Source: Blastocatellia bacterium
GTDB taxonomy: Bacteria; Acidobacteriota; Blastocatellia; Pyrinomonadales; Pyrinomonadaceae
Length of the DNA stretch: 64,000 bases
Assembly: GCA_003168335.1 (NCBI GenBank)
Contig: PMSM01000003.1
Location: 434,001 to 498,000, forward strand
Direction: 5' to 3'
In this document: positions 20,429 to 29,416 of the stretch, in pieces
Position numbering within the stretch: the first letter of the stretch is position 1
Layout of the letters: each line of letters begins with the position of its first letter
Program-made: the position numbers and the translations under genes
The notes under the pieces: model-generated
Databases searched by the model: none
What the model was told of the DNA's origin: nothing
What the model saw: the letters and a program-made list of their open reading frames with translations, nothing else

Positions 20429-20560
20429 TTAAGACTTCGCGAAGAGCTCTTCGTTGTCTGGTTGGTCCGAAATACCGCGGATGTCTTTGTAGGCGAGCTT
20501 GCCTTCCTTGCCCACGATAAAAAGTGCGATCCTCTGAACTTTCGATTCACTGCCAGCTTG
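20429..20560 (-). pseudogene. C-terminal fragment of peroxiredoxin-like protein
   Basis: Shifted-frame reading: SQAGSESKVQRIALFIVGKEGKLAYKDIRGISDQPDNEELFAKS*. Confidence 0.5.
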
Positions 20561-20569
20561 ACTATAAAT

Positions 20570-20590
20570 TTAGAATTAGTATAATTCTAA
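20570..20590. promoter_or_regulatory. PerR/Fur-box-like operator
   Basis: Perfect 8-bp inverted repeat TTAGAATT-AGTAT-AATTCTAA immediately upstream of the Fur-family gene. Confidence 0.75.
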
Positions 20591-20593
20591 CCA

Positions 20594-21019
20594 ATGCGCA
20601 AGCTTGATAAATCGGCAGGTAAGAGGGGGTTTGGTGAGCCGGTCCTGACGCGCCAGCGAAAGGTGGTGCTGGACGTGGTTCAGTCCGGCGATACGCACCC
20701 GACGGCCGGCGAAGTTTTTGCGGCAGCGCGCAAGATGATGCCTGCGATCAGCTTTGCCACTGTCTATAACTCTCTGCGTTACCTGAAACAAGCGGGTTTA
20801 GTGCGTGAAGTGGCTTTTGGCAACGGAGCCAGCCGCTATGATCGCGAGACGGACCGCCACGATCATGCAATCTGCTCGGAGTGCGGCACTTTGGTCGATT
20901 TTGATTTGCCCGGCACGGTCGAGTTGATACGGGCCGCAGCCCGGGCTTCGCGGTTTAAGGCCGAGTCGATCCATCTGACCCTGGTGGGACTGTGTCCGCA
21001 ATGCCGCGCGCCGAAATAG
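20594..21019 (+). CDS. perR: Fur family transcriptional regulator, PerR-like
   Basis: LTRQRKVVLDVVQSGDTHPTAGEVFAAARKMMPAISFATVYNSLRYLKQAGLV...HDHAICSECGTLVDF...CPQCR. Confidence 0.88.
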   Translation: MRKLDKSAGKRGFGEPVLTRQRKVVLDVVQSGDTHPTAGEVFAAARKMMPAISFATVYNSLRYLKQAGLVREVAFGNGASRYDRETDRHDHAICSECGTLVDFDLPGTVELIRAAARASRFKAESIHLTLVGLCPQCRAPK

Positions 21020-21097
21020 CCCCGGGAAGTTTGTCTTTAGTTTGCAGTGCCGCGAGCGAAATCGTCGCGGCGGGTAGTTAACTTGTGAGGAGGAAAA

Positions 21098-21667
21098 ATG
21101 TCAGCAGCAATAGCAACCGCATACGAAAGTGCTCAGGTGGGCAAAGCAGCGCCCAATTTTGAGATCCCATCTACAAAGAACATTGAAAAGCTAAATGAGC
21201 CGGTGAAGCTTTCAGACTATCGAGGCAAATGGGTCGTTCTGCTTTTTTATCCGTTGGACTTTACTTTTGTTTGTCCGACCGAGCTAACCACGTTCAGCGA
21301 TCGTTATGAAGATTTCGAAGGCATCGGCGCCGAAGTGATCGGCATCTCGACCGACTCTGCGTATTCGCATCGCGCCTGGCTACAAACACCGCGCGACAAA
21401 GGCGGTGTCGAAGGTTTGCGATTTCCGCTCGGCGCCGACATCACGAAAAAGATGTCACGCGACTACGGCGTGCTGATCGAGGATCGCGGGATCGCGCTGC
21501 GCGGGCTGTTCGTGATCGATCCCGAAGGCGTTCTGCGTTACAAAGTCGTCCACGATCTGAACATTGGACGGTCGGCGGAAGAGACCTTGCGCGTGATCCA
21601 GGCTTTGCAGACCGGCGGTCTGTGTCAGGCCGAATGGCGGCCGGGTCAGGAAACGATCAAAACGTAA
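21098..21667 (+). CDS. peroxiredoxin (AhpC/Prx family)
   Basis: FYPLDFTFVCPTELTTFSDRYEDFEGIGAEVIGISTDS. Confidence 0.95.
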   Translation: MSAAIATAYESAQVGKAAPNFEIPSTKNIEKLNEPVKLSDYRGKWVVLLFYPLDFTFVCPTELTTFSDRYEDFEGIGAEVIGISTDSAYSHRAWLQTPRDKGGVEGLRFPLGADITKKMSRDYGVLIEDRGIALRGLFVIDPEGVLRYKVVHDLNIGRSAEETLRVIQALQTGGLCQAEWRPGQETIKT

Positions 21668-21689
21668 ACAGGCTATTCAAACCGTCATA

Positions 21690-21803
21690 CTCCCTCTCCC
21701 TCTTGGGGGAGGGCCGGGGTGAAGGATGTAGCGCAGAAGAAGGAGTTTTCAATGTTCTGTGGCTCAAGCCCTCTCCCTAGCCCTCTCCCAGGGGGAGAGG
21801 GAA
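21690..21803. repeat. inverted pair of CCCTCTCCC-family arms
   Basis: ctccctctccctcttgggggagggccggggtg facing aagccctctccctagccctctcccagggggagaggga. Confidence 0.7.
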
Positions 21804-21844
21804 CTCAGTCTTACCCGCGATAACATTTCTGGAGATGTAATCAA

Positions 21845-22336
21845 ATGCCCATGAGAATCGGAACGCCGATGCCGGCGCTGGATGGCGCGACTGAGTGGTT
21901 CAACGGCTCGGCTGAGGAAGCTTTGCAGGAGATAGAAGGCCGACCAGTCCTGGTCCATTTTTGGTCGCTAAGCTGCGGCATGTGTAAAGAGAATCTGCCG
22001 CGCGTGGCTGAATGGCGAGAGAAATATCGGGAGGCGGGCCTGCGGATGATTGCTGTTCACATGCCGCGTTACCCGGCTGACACCGACGTGAACGCGGTGC
22101 GTGAGGCGATTGCCACTTACGGGATCATCGAACCGTGCGCCGTCGATAACGAGCACAAGGTGCGTGATGCGTTCCTAAACGATCACGGATACGTGCCCGC
22201 TTATTACCTGTTCGACGAACAGCATAAGTTGAAGAGCTTTGCCGCTGGTGAGTACGGTGTGAAGGTTATTGAACCGGCGCTTGAACGCTTGATGGGAGCA
22301 GCGCAACACCAGCCTGCGGAGCAGGCGTTAGCATAA
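21845..22336 (+). CDS. TlpA-like thioredoxin-fold protein
   Basis: VLVHFWSLSCGMCKENLPRVAEW (CGMC). Confidence 0.88.
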   Translation: MPMRIGTPMPALDGATEWFNGSAEEALQEIEGRPVLVHFWSLSCGMCKENLPRVAEWREKYREAGLRMIAVHMPRYPADTDVNAVREAIATYGIIEPCAVDNEHKVRDAFLNDHGYVPAYYLFDEQHKLKSFAAGEYGVKVIEPALERLMGAAQHQPAEQALA

Positions 22337-22338
22337 AA

Positions 22339-22361
22339 CCCGGGGGCGTGCGCGCCCCGGG
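22339..22361. terminator. hairpin between convergent genes, possible bidirectional terminator
   Basis: cccgggggcgtgcgcgccccggg between stops at 22336 and 22375. Confidence 0.5.
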
Positions 22362-22374
22362 AATTCCTTGAAAG

Positions 22375-24216
22375 TCAGATCCGGCAAATGAGCAGTTCGC
22401 GCTCGTAAATCATCTCCGGCGGCAGGCGGTCATGCAGATCGAGAAAGAGTTCTTCGTGCCCGAGTACTTCCTGGCGCCACGCAGCCCCGTCAAATGCCTG
22501 TAACTCCTCAAACTTCTCCGGCGAAAAGTCGAGCCCCTGCCACTCGATGTCTTCATGGTGCGGCATCCATCCGATTGGAGTTTCTCTGGCAAGCGCGCGG
22601 CCGTGGGCGCGGTCGACGATCCATTTTAACACGCGCATATTCTCGGTGAATCCTGGCCACATGAACTTTCCGGCGGCGTCTTTGCGGAACCAGTTGACGT
22701 GAAAGATGCGCGGCGTCTCGCTGAGTGATCGCTGCATTCGAATCCAGTGCCGAAAGTAATCACCCATGTGGTAGCCGCAGAACGGCAGCATGGCCATTGG
22801 GTCGCGGCGCACTTTGCCGATCGTGCCCGCAGCCGCGGCCGTCATCTCTGATCCCATCGTCGCGCCCGTGTAGACACCGGAACTCCAGTTGAATGACTGA
22901 TAGACGAGCGGCATCGTCGTAGCGCGCCGGCCACCAAAGATGATGGCGCTGATCGGCACACCGTTGGGATTCTCCCAGTCGGGATCAATTGTTGGACACT
23001 GTGCAGCAGGAGCAGTAAAACGCGCGTTGGGATGCGCGGCTTTCGCACCGGTCTCTTTCGCGATCTGCGGTGTCCACTTTTTACCTTGCCAGTCCAGGCA
23101 TTCTGCGGGCGGCTCGTCGGTCATGCCTTCCCACCAGACGCCGCCCTCGGGCGTGAGCGCAACGTTGGTAAAGATCGAGTTTTTTGAGAGCGTGATCATT
23201 GCGTTTGGATTGGTCTTAGCGGACGTACCCGGCGCGACCCCAAAAAAACCTGCTTCGGGATTGATGGCGCGCAAGCGCCCGTTCGCGTCTGGCTTGATCC
23301 AGGCTATGTCGTCGCCGACGGTCCAAACTTTCCAGCCTTCGAACCCTGCCGGCGGAATCAACATGGCGAAATTTGTCTTACCGCACGCGCTCGGAAACGC
23401 AGCGGTAACGTAAGTCTTTTCACCCTGCGGATTCTCTACACCGACGATCAGCATGTGTTCGGCCATCCAGCCTTCGTCGCGGGCGATGTTCGAAGCAATG
23501 CGTAGCGCGAAACACTTCTTGCCCAGCAGAGCATTGCCGCCATAGCCGGAACCGTAAGACCAGATCTCGCGCGTTTCAGGAAAATGGACGATGTACTTTT
23601 CTTTGTTGCAGGGCCAGGGTAGGTCCTCTTGCCCGGGCGCAAGCGGCGCACCGACCGAGTGCATGCAGGGCACCACCCGCTTATAGTCCTTGTCGATTTC
23701 CGCATAAACCGGCAAACCGATACGAGCCATGATGCGCATATTGACCACGACGTATGGAGAATCGGTGAGCTGGACTCCGATCTGCGACATTGGCGAACCG
23801 ATGGGGCCCATGCTGAAGGGCAGCACGTACATCGTGCGGCCTAGCATGCAGCCGTTGAAAAGCTCTTTCAGTCTCCGGCGCATCTGAAACGGTTCCTCCC
23901 AGTTGTTGGTCGGACCCGCGCCGTCTTTGGAGAGTGAGCAGATGAAGGTGCGGTCTTCGACGCGAGCGACGTCGCTCGCGTCCGAGCGGGCATAGTAGCA
24001 GCCCGGCCAAAGCTCTTCGTTGAGTTTGGTGAAGGTGCCGCTCTCGACCATTAGCGCCTTGAGCATTTCGTCTTCTTCCGCTGATCCGTCTACCCAATGA
24101 ATTACATCAGGCTTAGTCAGGTTGGCCATCTTCTCGACCCAGTTGAGCAGATGAGTGTTCTTGCTCAGAGGTGTGGCTGCGTCGCGGTTAATCTTTTCGC
24201 TGACAGGAGAACTCAT
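22375..24216 (-). CDS. pckG: phosphoenolpyruvate carboxykinase (GTP)
   Basis: [35 protein letters not shown]. Confidence 0.96.
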   Translation of the reverse strand: MSSPVSEKINRDAATPLSKNTHLLNWVEKMANLTKPDVIHWVDGSAEEDEMLKALMVESGTFTKLNEELWPGCYYARSDASDVARVEDRTFICSLSKDGAGPTNNWEEPFQMRRRLKELFNGCMLGRTMYVLPFSMGPIGSPMSQIGVQLTDSPYVVVNMRIMARIGLPVYAEIDKDYKRVVPCMHSVGAPLAPGQEDLPWPCNKEKYIVHFPETREIWSYGSGYGGNALLGKKCFALRIASNIARDEGWMAEHMLIVGVENPQGEKTYVTAAFPSACGKTNFAMLIPPAGFEGWKVWTVGDDIAWIKPDANGRLRAINPEAGFFGVAPGTSAKTNPNAMITLSKNSIFTNVALTPEGGVWWEGMTDEPPAECLDWQGKKWTPQIAKETGAKAAHPNARFTAPAAQCPTIDPDWENPNGVPISAIIFGGRRATTMPLVYQSFNWSSGVYTGATMGSEMTAAAAGTIGKVRRDPMAMLPFCGYHMGDYFRHWIRMQRSLSETPRIFHVNWFRKDAAGKFMWPGFTENMRVLKWIVDRAHGRALARETPIGWMPHHEDIEWQGLDFSPEKFEELQAFDGAAWRQEVLGHEELFLDLHDRLPPEMIYERELLICRI

Positions 24217-24321
24217 CTTTGTGCTCCAATTCGTGATAATGAATAGCGCTTTCGATTTTGGTATTTATTGAAGCTAAGTCTTACATTAGAGAGATTCTAG
24301 AATCAAGTTGCGATCATCGTG

Positions 24322-24349
24322 TCAGAAGCCCGACCGTAAGGGAGGGCCC
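24322..24349. repeat. single arm of TCAGAAGCCCGACCG repeat family
   Basis: tcagaagcccgaccgtaagggagggccct; full inverted copy at 27646-27710, further arm at 5263-5288. Confidence 0.65.
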
Positions 24350-24741
24350 TGGTGTCGTCGAGTTGTGACGAACAGATAAATATCGTGACCGTCCGCACCG
24401 TCGACGCGCCGGTCCGCTATTTCAGGATTCGCTATCATTCGAAGTTTTTGCTCATATTTCCAGTCTTCGCTCTTGGTGAAAGAGAATAGTTCAGCTAAGT
24501 CTTCGTTAGAGAGCGACTTTTCTATTAGCCAGAGTTGAGAGTCGTTTGAATTCTCGCGTTTGGAAAAGGGACGTGATCCCCGGGTTACGCTCGCTGCGCT
24601 CGCTCACCCGGGCTAAATTCTGCCCGCCGCTCCGCGGCTCGTTGACCCGCGTTGCCCAGCGGGCAATAGTCCAAACAGGCAGGTAACAGCTGAGCGTCAG
24701 GTTTTGCCTTTTGCCAATTGCGTCTGGTATTAGCTTAGACA

Positions 24742-25389
24742 ATGGATCGAAAACCGAGAAGAGAAGCTTTCGGGAACACAGAGTGGAATCTCATCCAACA
24801 CTTGCGCACGCCCGCGCAGGTGCAGCGGTGGCTAACGTTGATGCCGTACAACTGGGAGCGCCAGGGCGGCACGATGCGTTCTTTCCGCGAAGTGGTGAAA
24901 CGCAACGAAGCCCATTGTCTCGAAGCGTCGGTCGCGGCGGCGGTGATTCTCGAGCAGCATGGTTACCCGCCGCTCCTGCTTGACGTTGAATCGTGGGACC
25001 TCCTGGATCATGTGATTTTTGTTTTTCAAAGAGATGGTTTGTGGGGATCGATTGCCCGTTCGCGCGACACCGGGCTGCACGGCCGCAAGCCGATGTTTCG
25101 CAATTTGCGACAGTTGATCTGGAGCTATTTTGATCCGTACATCGATCGCACCGGCCGCATCAAGGGCTATGGCCTCACCAACCTCTACGATCTCGGCAAC
25201 TACGATTGGCGTTTCTCGGTTAAGAACATGCACAAGATCGAAGATCATCTGCGCGCGATACCCCACCGCGTGTTGCGCTCATCAGATCGGCGTTATGAGT
25301 ATTGGCACGAGCGTTATCTGAGCTTCAAGAAACGCTATCCCGATCGCTCGCCGGTCTATTACGACAATCGTAATGAATGGATGCTGTGA
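24742..25389 (+). CDS. hypothetical protein (transglutaminase-like)
   Basis: Long ORF with NEAHCLEASVAAAVILEQHGYPPLLLDV and DLLDHVIFVFQRDG. Confidence 0.65.
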   Translation: MDRKPRREAFGNTEWNLIQHLRTPAQVQRWLTLMPYNWERQGGTMRSFREVVKRNEAHCLEASVAAAVILEQHGYPPLLLDVESWDLLDHVIFVFQRDGLWGSIARSRDTGLHGRKPMFRNLRQLIWSYFDPYIDRTGRIKGYGLTNLYDLGNYDWRFSVKNMHKIEDHLRAIPHRVLRSSDRRYEYWHERYLSFKKRYPDRSPVYYDNRNEWML

Positions 25390-25423
25390 AGCTGAAACGA
25401 TCACTACAACACCGCGGATGACC

Positions 25424-26383
25424 TTACTCGTGCGGCGGCATCTCAGGCGGGCCAACTTTCCAACCTTTCGCTTTCGCCGCAACCAGCATGTGGGCAAGTA
25501 CTGAAGCGATAATGATCGAGCCACCCAGAATCGCCCAACTCGAAGGACGCTCGCCGAGGAATAGAAAAACCCAGATTGGATTCAAGACCGGTTCGATGTA
25601 GCCCACGATGCTGGCGTCGAGTGAACGCAGTCCCCGGGCCATCGCTCCTGTGAACAGAATGTAGGCGACGCCGATCTGGATGATGCCGAGATAAGCGATG
25701 CAGGCAAAGTCCGTCGAACTGATCCCGCGGCGCATCGCTCCCCAAAACGCCGGGGCGCAAATCAGGACGGCCAGCAGATTACCGTAGATGGCCGACGAAG
25801 CACGGTTTACATCGCGGGCTTTTGCATGGCGCAGCAGCAGGAAATAGAACGCGAAACATACTCCCGACCCGAGCGCCACCAGATTGCCGGTCACGTCCTG
25901 TGGCCGCAATTTGCCGACAAAAAACAGGGACATTCCCGCCACGCAAACTGCCACCGTAATAAGATCGCGCTGGCGAAACTTTTCTTTGTAGAAGAGCGGC
26001 TCGAGGATCAGGACATATACCGGCGCGGTGTATTGCAGGAAGATCGCGTTGGCCGCGGTCGTGAGCTTGGTGGCCAGCACGAACAGGATCAGCAAAGCGG
26101 CGTAAAGCACGGCGGCGATCGCGCTGACGCGATTAAGGCCGAAGCCCTCGTGTCTGGTGACAATGGCGATGGTGATTGCCGCCAGGAAGGAACGGCCGAA
26201 AGAGAGTTCGAAAGCAGACAGCGAGGTTGCCTTGATGAAGAGACCGCCCGTGCTCCAGAGAATCGCCGCGCCGAGAACCAGCAGCAGCGGGGAAACCGCC
26301 GTGTGTTTGATTAGTGAAGGAGTAGCTTGGGTCACCTGGTTAGATGGCCGAAGAGCCTCGCAGAGGCGAAACGAAATAGCCAC
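25424..26383 (-). CDS. EamA/DMT family transporter
   Basis: About 10 TM segments, two EamA-like halves. Confidence 0.88.
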   Translation of the reverse strand: MAISFRLCEALRPSNQVTQATPSLIKHTAVSPLLLVLGAAILWSTGGLFIKATSLSAFELSFGRSFLAAITIAIVTRHEGFGLNRVSAIAAVLYAALLILFVLATKLTTAANAIFLQYTAPVYVLILEPLFYKEKFRQRDLITVAVCVAGMSLFFVGKLRPQDVTGNLVALGSGVCFAFYFLLLRHAKARDVNRASSAIYGNLLAVLICAPAFWGAMRRGISSTDFACIAYLGIIQIGVAYILFTGAMARGLRSLDASIVGYIEPVLNPIWVFLFLGERPSSWAILGGSIIIASVLAHMLVAAKAKGWKVGPPEMPPHE

Positions 26384-26540
26384 GACCGTGAGGTCGTGGA
26401 CCGAGTTTGATCAACCGAGCCAAGGCCCGCAGGGCCGACACAAGTGTCGCACCCGGTGCTCAGGGTCATTTTCAAATCGTTGGCCCACGCCCTTACGGGC
26501 ATGGCTATTACCTGCCGTCCCTTCGGGACTCAAGCCCCAA
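26365..26540. repeat. multi-hairpin cluster
   Basis: ccacgaccgtgaggtcgtgg, ggcccgcagggcc, gcccttacgggc, gtcccttcgggac in series. Confidence 0.6.
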
Positions 26541-26541
26541 A

Positions 26542-27582
26542 TCACTGAATGATCTCGGGTCTGGCTTCTTCATCTTGATCAGCCGGCGCTGGCATTTGAG
26601 CTTGCGCTTCCTGTCTTAACGCGCGGAGGTGTCTTCCAAACTGTCCATTCCATGGCGGAATCACTACCGAGACGGCACCGTGCGCCTGTGCCTGACAAGC
26701 GAGACGAATCAAGGGTCTTGGTTCAGCGGTGTCGATGTAGCCGAATTCCTTTATCTTTTTTCCTTCGCGGACGGCGACGTCGGCGAGTTTGTCCGCACCG
26801 CCGAGCACGCCCACCCAGCACGTGCCGCACGAGGCGGAACGGCATTCGACGGGAATCGGCCCTTCCATGCGTCGTGGATCGATGGCCACCCAATCACGCG
26901 AACGATCATTGGCCGCGCCCCAGGCCATGTCCTGGCCTTCGTTCAAAATGTATTTCGCTTTGTCGTCACATTCGTCGTGCGTGACGGTGAACTGTTTGTT
27001 GACCGTGCGCAGAAAACCCAGCAGGCCCTGGCTATCCTGCTTGGTCCGATCGCGGAGAATCTGCGCTGGAGATTTCTTCGCGTGTTTGCGGTCGATGTTA
27101 ATCGTGCCGGGCGCGCTCTTGAAGGTCGACAGACCGGCCTGCTGCACCGTCATGAAAGCGACGGCGGTGATGCCGACCAGCAGGGATTCGTCTTGCTTCG
27201 CTTCCGGCGCCGCGCGCCTGGCGACCGCTAGAATCTGATCTGCCAATGAAGCGCGAGATGGTTGATCAAAAGAATCCGCATGCTGCTCGACGGCCTTCTT
27301 TACCTGGGGCCAGAAGCGGTGGCCATACAGAAACTTGTGCGAACTATCGACCTGATCTTTCAATTCGTAATCGCCTTGCAGCAGTAAATGCTGCGCCAGC
27401 TTCTCGCGATCTTCCGCCTGTTCGAGGGCGCGGAACAAAGCCAGCGGATAGAAAGCGAACCAAATTTGCGTGGCGTTGCGATCGACTTCGTGGGTCGGCC
27501 GCAAAAGCAACGCCAGCGTAGCCGACCATGCTTCTTCGTCGTGTTGATTCAGGAACTGCTCAAAAGGGGTTTCAGTATTCAT
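26542..27582 (-). CDS. 2Fe-2S ferredoxin-domain protein
   Basis: C-terminal ECRSASCGTCWVGVL...RLACQAQ cluster motif. Confidence 0.78.
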   Translation of the reverse strand: MNTETPFEQFLNQHDEEAWSATLALLLRPTHEVDRNATQIWFAFYPLALFRALEQAEDREKLAQHLLLQGDYELKDQVDSSHKFLYGHRFWPQVKKAVEQHADSFDQPSRASLADQILAVARRAAPEAKQDESLLVGITAVAFMTVQQAGLSTFKSAPGTINIDRKHAKKSPAQILRDRTKQDSQGLLGFLRTVNKQFTVTHDECDDKAKYILNEGQDMAWGAANDRSRDWVAIDPRRMEGPIPVECRSASCGTCWVGVLGGADKLADVAVREGKKIKEFGYIDTAEPRPLIRLACQAQAHGAVSVVIPPWNGQFGRHLRALRQEAQAQMPAPADQDEEARPEIIQ

Positions 27583-27645
27583 GGCGTGTCAGATCAGAAT
27601 TCCTCGGCTAATGAAAACGCTTAGTTTAGCAGCTTCGCTGCCGTA

Positions 27646-27710
27646 TCAGAAGCCCGACCGTCAGGGAGGGCTCGATTTGATGGGGCCCTCCCTGACGGTC
27701 GGGCTTCTGA
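27646..27710. repeat. perfect 26-bp inverted repeat
   Basis: TCAGAAGCCCGACCGTCAGGGAGGGC (27646-27671) and exact reverse complement (27685-27710). Confidence 0.9.
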
Positions 27711-27771
27711 CACATTGCGTTTGACAAGGGGCGATTGAGTCAAGTAAAAGTCGTCTCAAATTCGAGGAGAG

Positions 27772-28131
27772 TTGACCGTGGCAGAAAATCAGGATGAACA
27801 TGCAGGAGCCCGTCGCACTTTTGACGGCGCTTATGGGTTCTCGTTTAGTATCGCGATTGGCCTGGTGTTGTTCATTGCCGGTCTGATCATCAGCCTGACC
27901 CTCGGTGGGGGAACCAGCATCGGGTTGATCTTCGGAATTCCGCTGCTCGTGGCGGGCCTGATCATCCCCATCTTCATGATGCGCGATCTCTTTAAAACGA
28001 ACGAGATCAAAGAGCCCTGTCCCAAGTGTGGAGAGATGATTAAAACCTCAGATGCGACTTTGCAGCTCAAGTGTCCCGGTTGTCAGAGCGTGATTAATAT
28101 CCGCGATGAGAAGTTGTTTCTGGCCGAGTAG
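27772..28131 (+). CDS. hypothetical membrane protein with zinc ribbon
   Basis: Two TM segments then CPKCGEMIK...CPGCQSV. Confidence 0.7.
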   Translation: MTVAENQDEHAGARRTFDGAYGFSFSIAIGLVLFIAGLIISLTLGGGTSIGLIFGIPLLVAGLIIPIFMMRDLFKTNEIKEPCPKCGEMIKTSDATLQLKCPGCQSVINIRDEKLFLAE

Positions 28132-28227
28132 TAAACGGCCTGCTGCTTATTTCTTCCTGAGACACTCTCGTTCAATCTTTTGCGGCTTTGCCGCTTGAGA
28201 CTGGCCTACGGGTGGGACTGCTAAACG

Positions 28228-28524
28228 TTACAGTGGCGGTAGCCAGGTGCGCGTCCAGTAGTCGCTGATCGTCAACGCAAACAGAATCGCCAACCAGAAA
28301 AGCGCCGATCCGATAATCAACCAGATCAGACGGGAACTGTAGCGCACGTGCATGAAGTAGAGGATCACCAGCGTAGCTTTTACTACCGCGATCGTCAGCG
28401 CCACGATCGCATTCAACGGCCCGGGAAAATCGCGGAAGGCCGCGAGCACGGTGAGGCCGGTCCCCAGCATCAAGGCCAGGAAGATCGTGAGGTAAACTCT
28501 CGGATGAACTATGTGCTCGCTCAT
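28228..28524 (-). CDS. cytochrome c oxidase subunit IV-like (caa3 subunit)
   Basis: Small three-TM protein directly downstream of coxC; VKATLVILYFMHVRYSSRLIWL. Confidence 0.88.
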   Translation of the reverse strand: MSEHIVHPRVYLTIFLALMLGTGLTVLAAFRDFPGPLNAIVALTIAVVKATLVILYFMHVRYSSRLIWLIIGSALFWLAILFALTISDYWTRTWLPPL

Positions 28525-28525
28525 A

Positions 28526-28616
28526 TCTCAGAGATCACAAGTCAGAGATCAGAAGTCAGTCAGCTCAAAAAAACCAAATCTGCAATCCGAATTTCGCAAT
28601 TCGAAATCCAGTCAGC
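28526..28616. repeat. degenerate heptanucleotide tandem array (13 units)
   Basis: tctcaga gatcaca agtcaga gatcaga agtcagt cagctca aaaaaac caaatct gcaatcc gaatttc gcaattc gaaatcc agtcagc. Confidence 0.75.
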
Positions 28617-29412
28617 CCAAATGTCCTTCCAGGTGACGTCCCAGCAGGTAAAGCAAAGGGAACAGAAAAATCCAGATGATGTCCACAAAGTGCCAGTACA
28701 GTCCTGAGATCTCGACCGGCGCGTGATACTCCGGGCCAAACCGCCCCCGCCCGGCCATGATTGTCAGGACAATCAGCAAGCCGATGCCGATGATCATGTG
28801 CAGCGCGTGCAGGCCCGTCATCGCGAAATAAATCCAGTAGAACAACTCAACGTTGCGCACGTTGGCGCCCTCGACTAAATGCAGCTTGTGCGGATCGGTA
28901 TCCCCCGGCTTGGCCACGGCGGGATTAAACGGACGTCCGGGAATTAGCTGGCCGGGAATTAAACTGTCAACGTACTTGTCGTGATACTCAACGGCTTTGA
29001 TTCCCAAAAACGTCATGCCCAGGACTATCGTCAAGAGCAGATAGATGACGGAATTTCGCCGCCTGCCCAATTGAGTGCTGAAGACGGCCATCGCCATCGT
29101 AAAGCTGCTGACGATTAGGACGACGGTGTTAACGCCACCGAGGCGGATATCGAGGTGGTTGCTGGCCGTCGCAAAGGCGGCCGGATACTGGTAGCGGTAG
29201 ATCGTGTAGGCCAGGAACAGCCCGCCAAAGAACATGAGCTCAGTGACGAGAAAAACCCACATGCCCAAGGTGCCTGCCTCACGCTGCTGCTCCATGTTTT
29301 CAAAGTGGTGCTGCAACGCGCGGTGCGTCGTGGGTTCGTGTGTTAGACCTTCCGTCAACGTCGTCCTCTTCCTGTTTAGAGGCGGGCGATAGCCCGCCTC
29401 TAAACAAATCAC
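28612..29412 (-). CDS. coxC: cytochrome c oxidase subunit III (start uncertain)
   Basis: GMWVFLVTELMFFGGLFLAYTIYRYQYP...YWHFVDIIWIFLFPLLYLLGRH. Confidence 0.93.
   Translation of the reverse strand: MICLEAGYRPPLNRKRTTLTEGLTHEPTTHRALQHHFENMEQQREAGTLGMWVFLVTELMFFGGLFLAYTIYRYQYPAAFATASNHLDIRLGGVNTVVLIVSSFTMAMAVFSTQLGRRRNSVIYLLLTIVLGMTFLGIKAVEYHDKYVDSLIPGQLIPGRPFNPAVAKPGDTDPHKLHLVEGANVRNVELFYWIYFAMTGLHALHMIIGIGLLIVLTIMAGRGRFGPEYHAPVEISGLYWHFVDIIWIFLFPLLYLLGRHLEGHLG
29374..29405. repeat. perfect hairpin between coxA and coxC
   Basis: GTTTAGAGGCGGGC-GATA-GCCCGCCTCTAAAC, 14-bp arms. Confidence 0.85.
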
Positions 29413-29416
29413 TTAA

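Noticed and set aside
25826-26314. 162-aa plus-strand ORF opposite the EamA transporter
   Set aside because: Antisense shadow ORF in a GC-rich gene; Gln/Arg/Glu-rich composition typical of wrong-frame translation.
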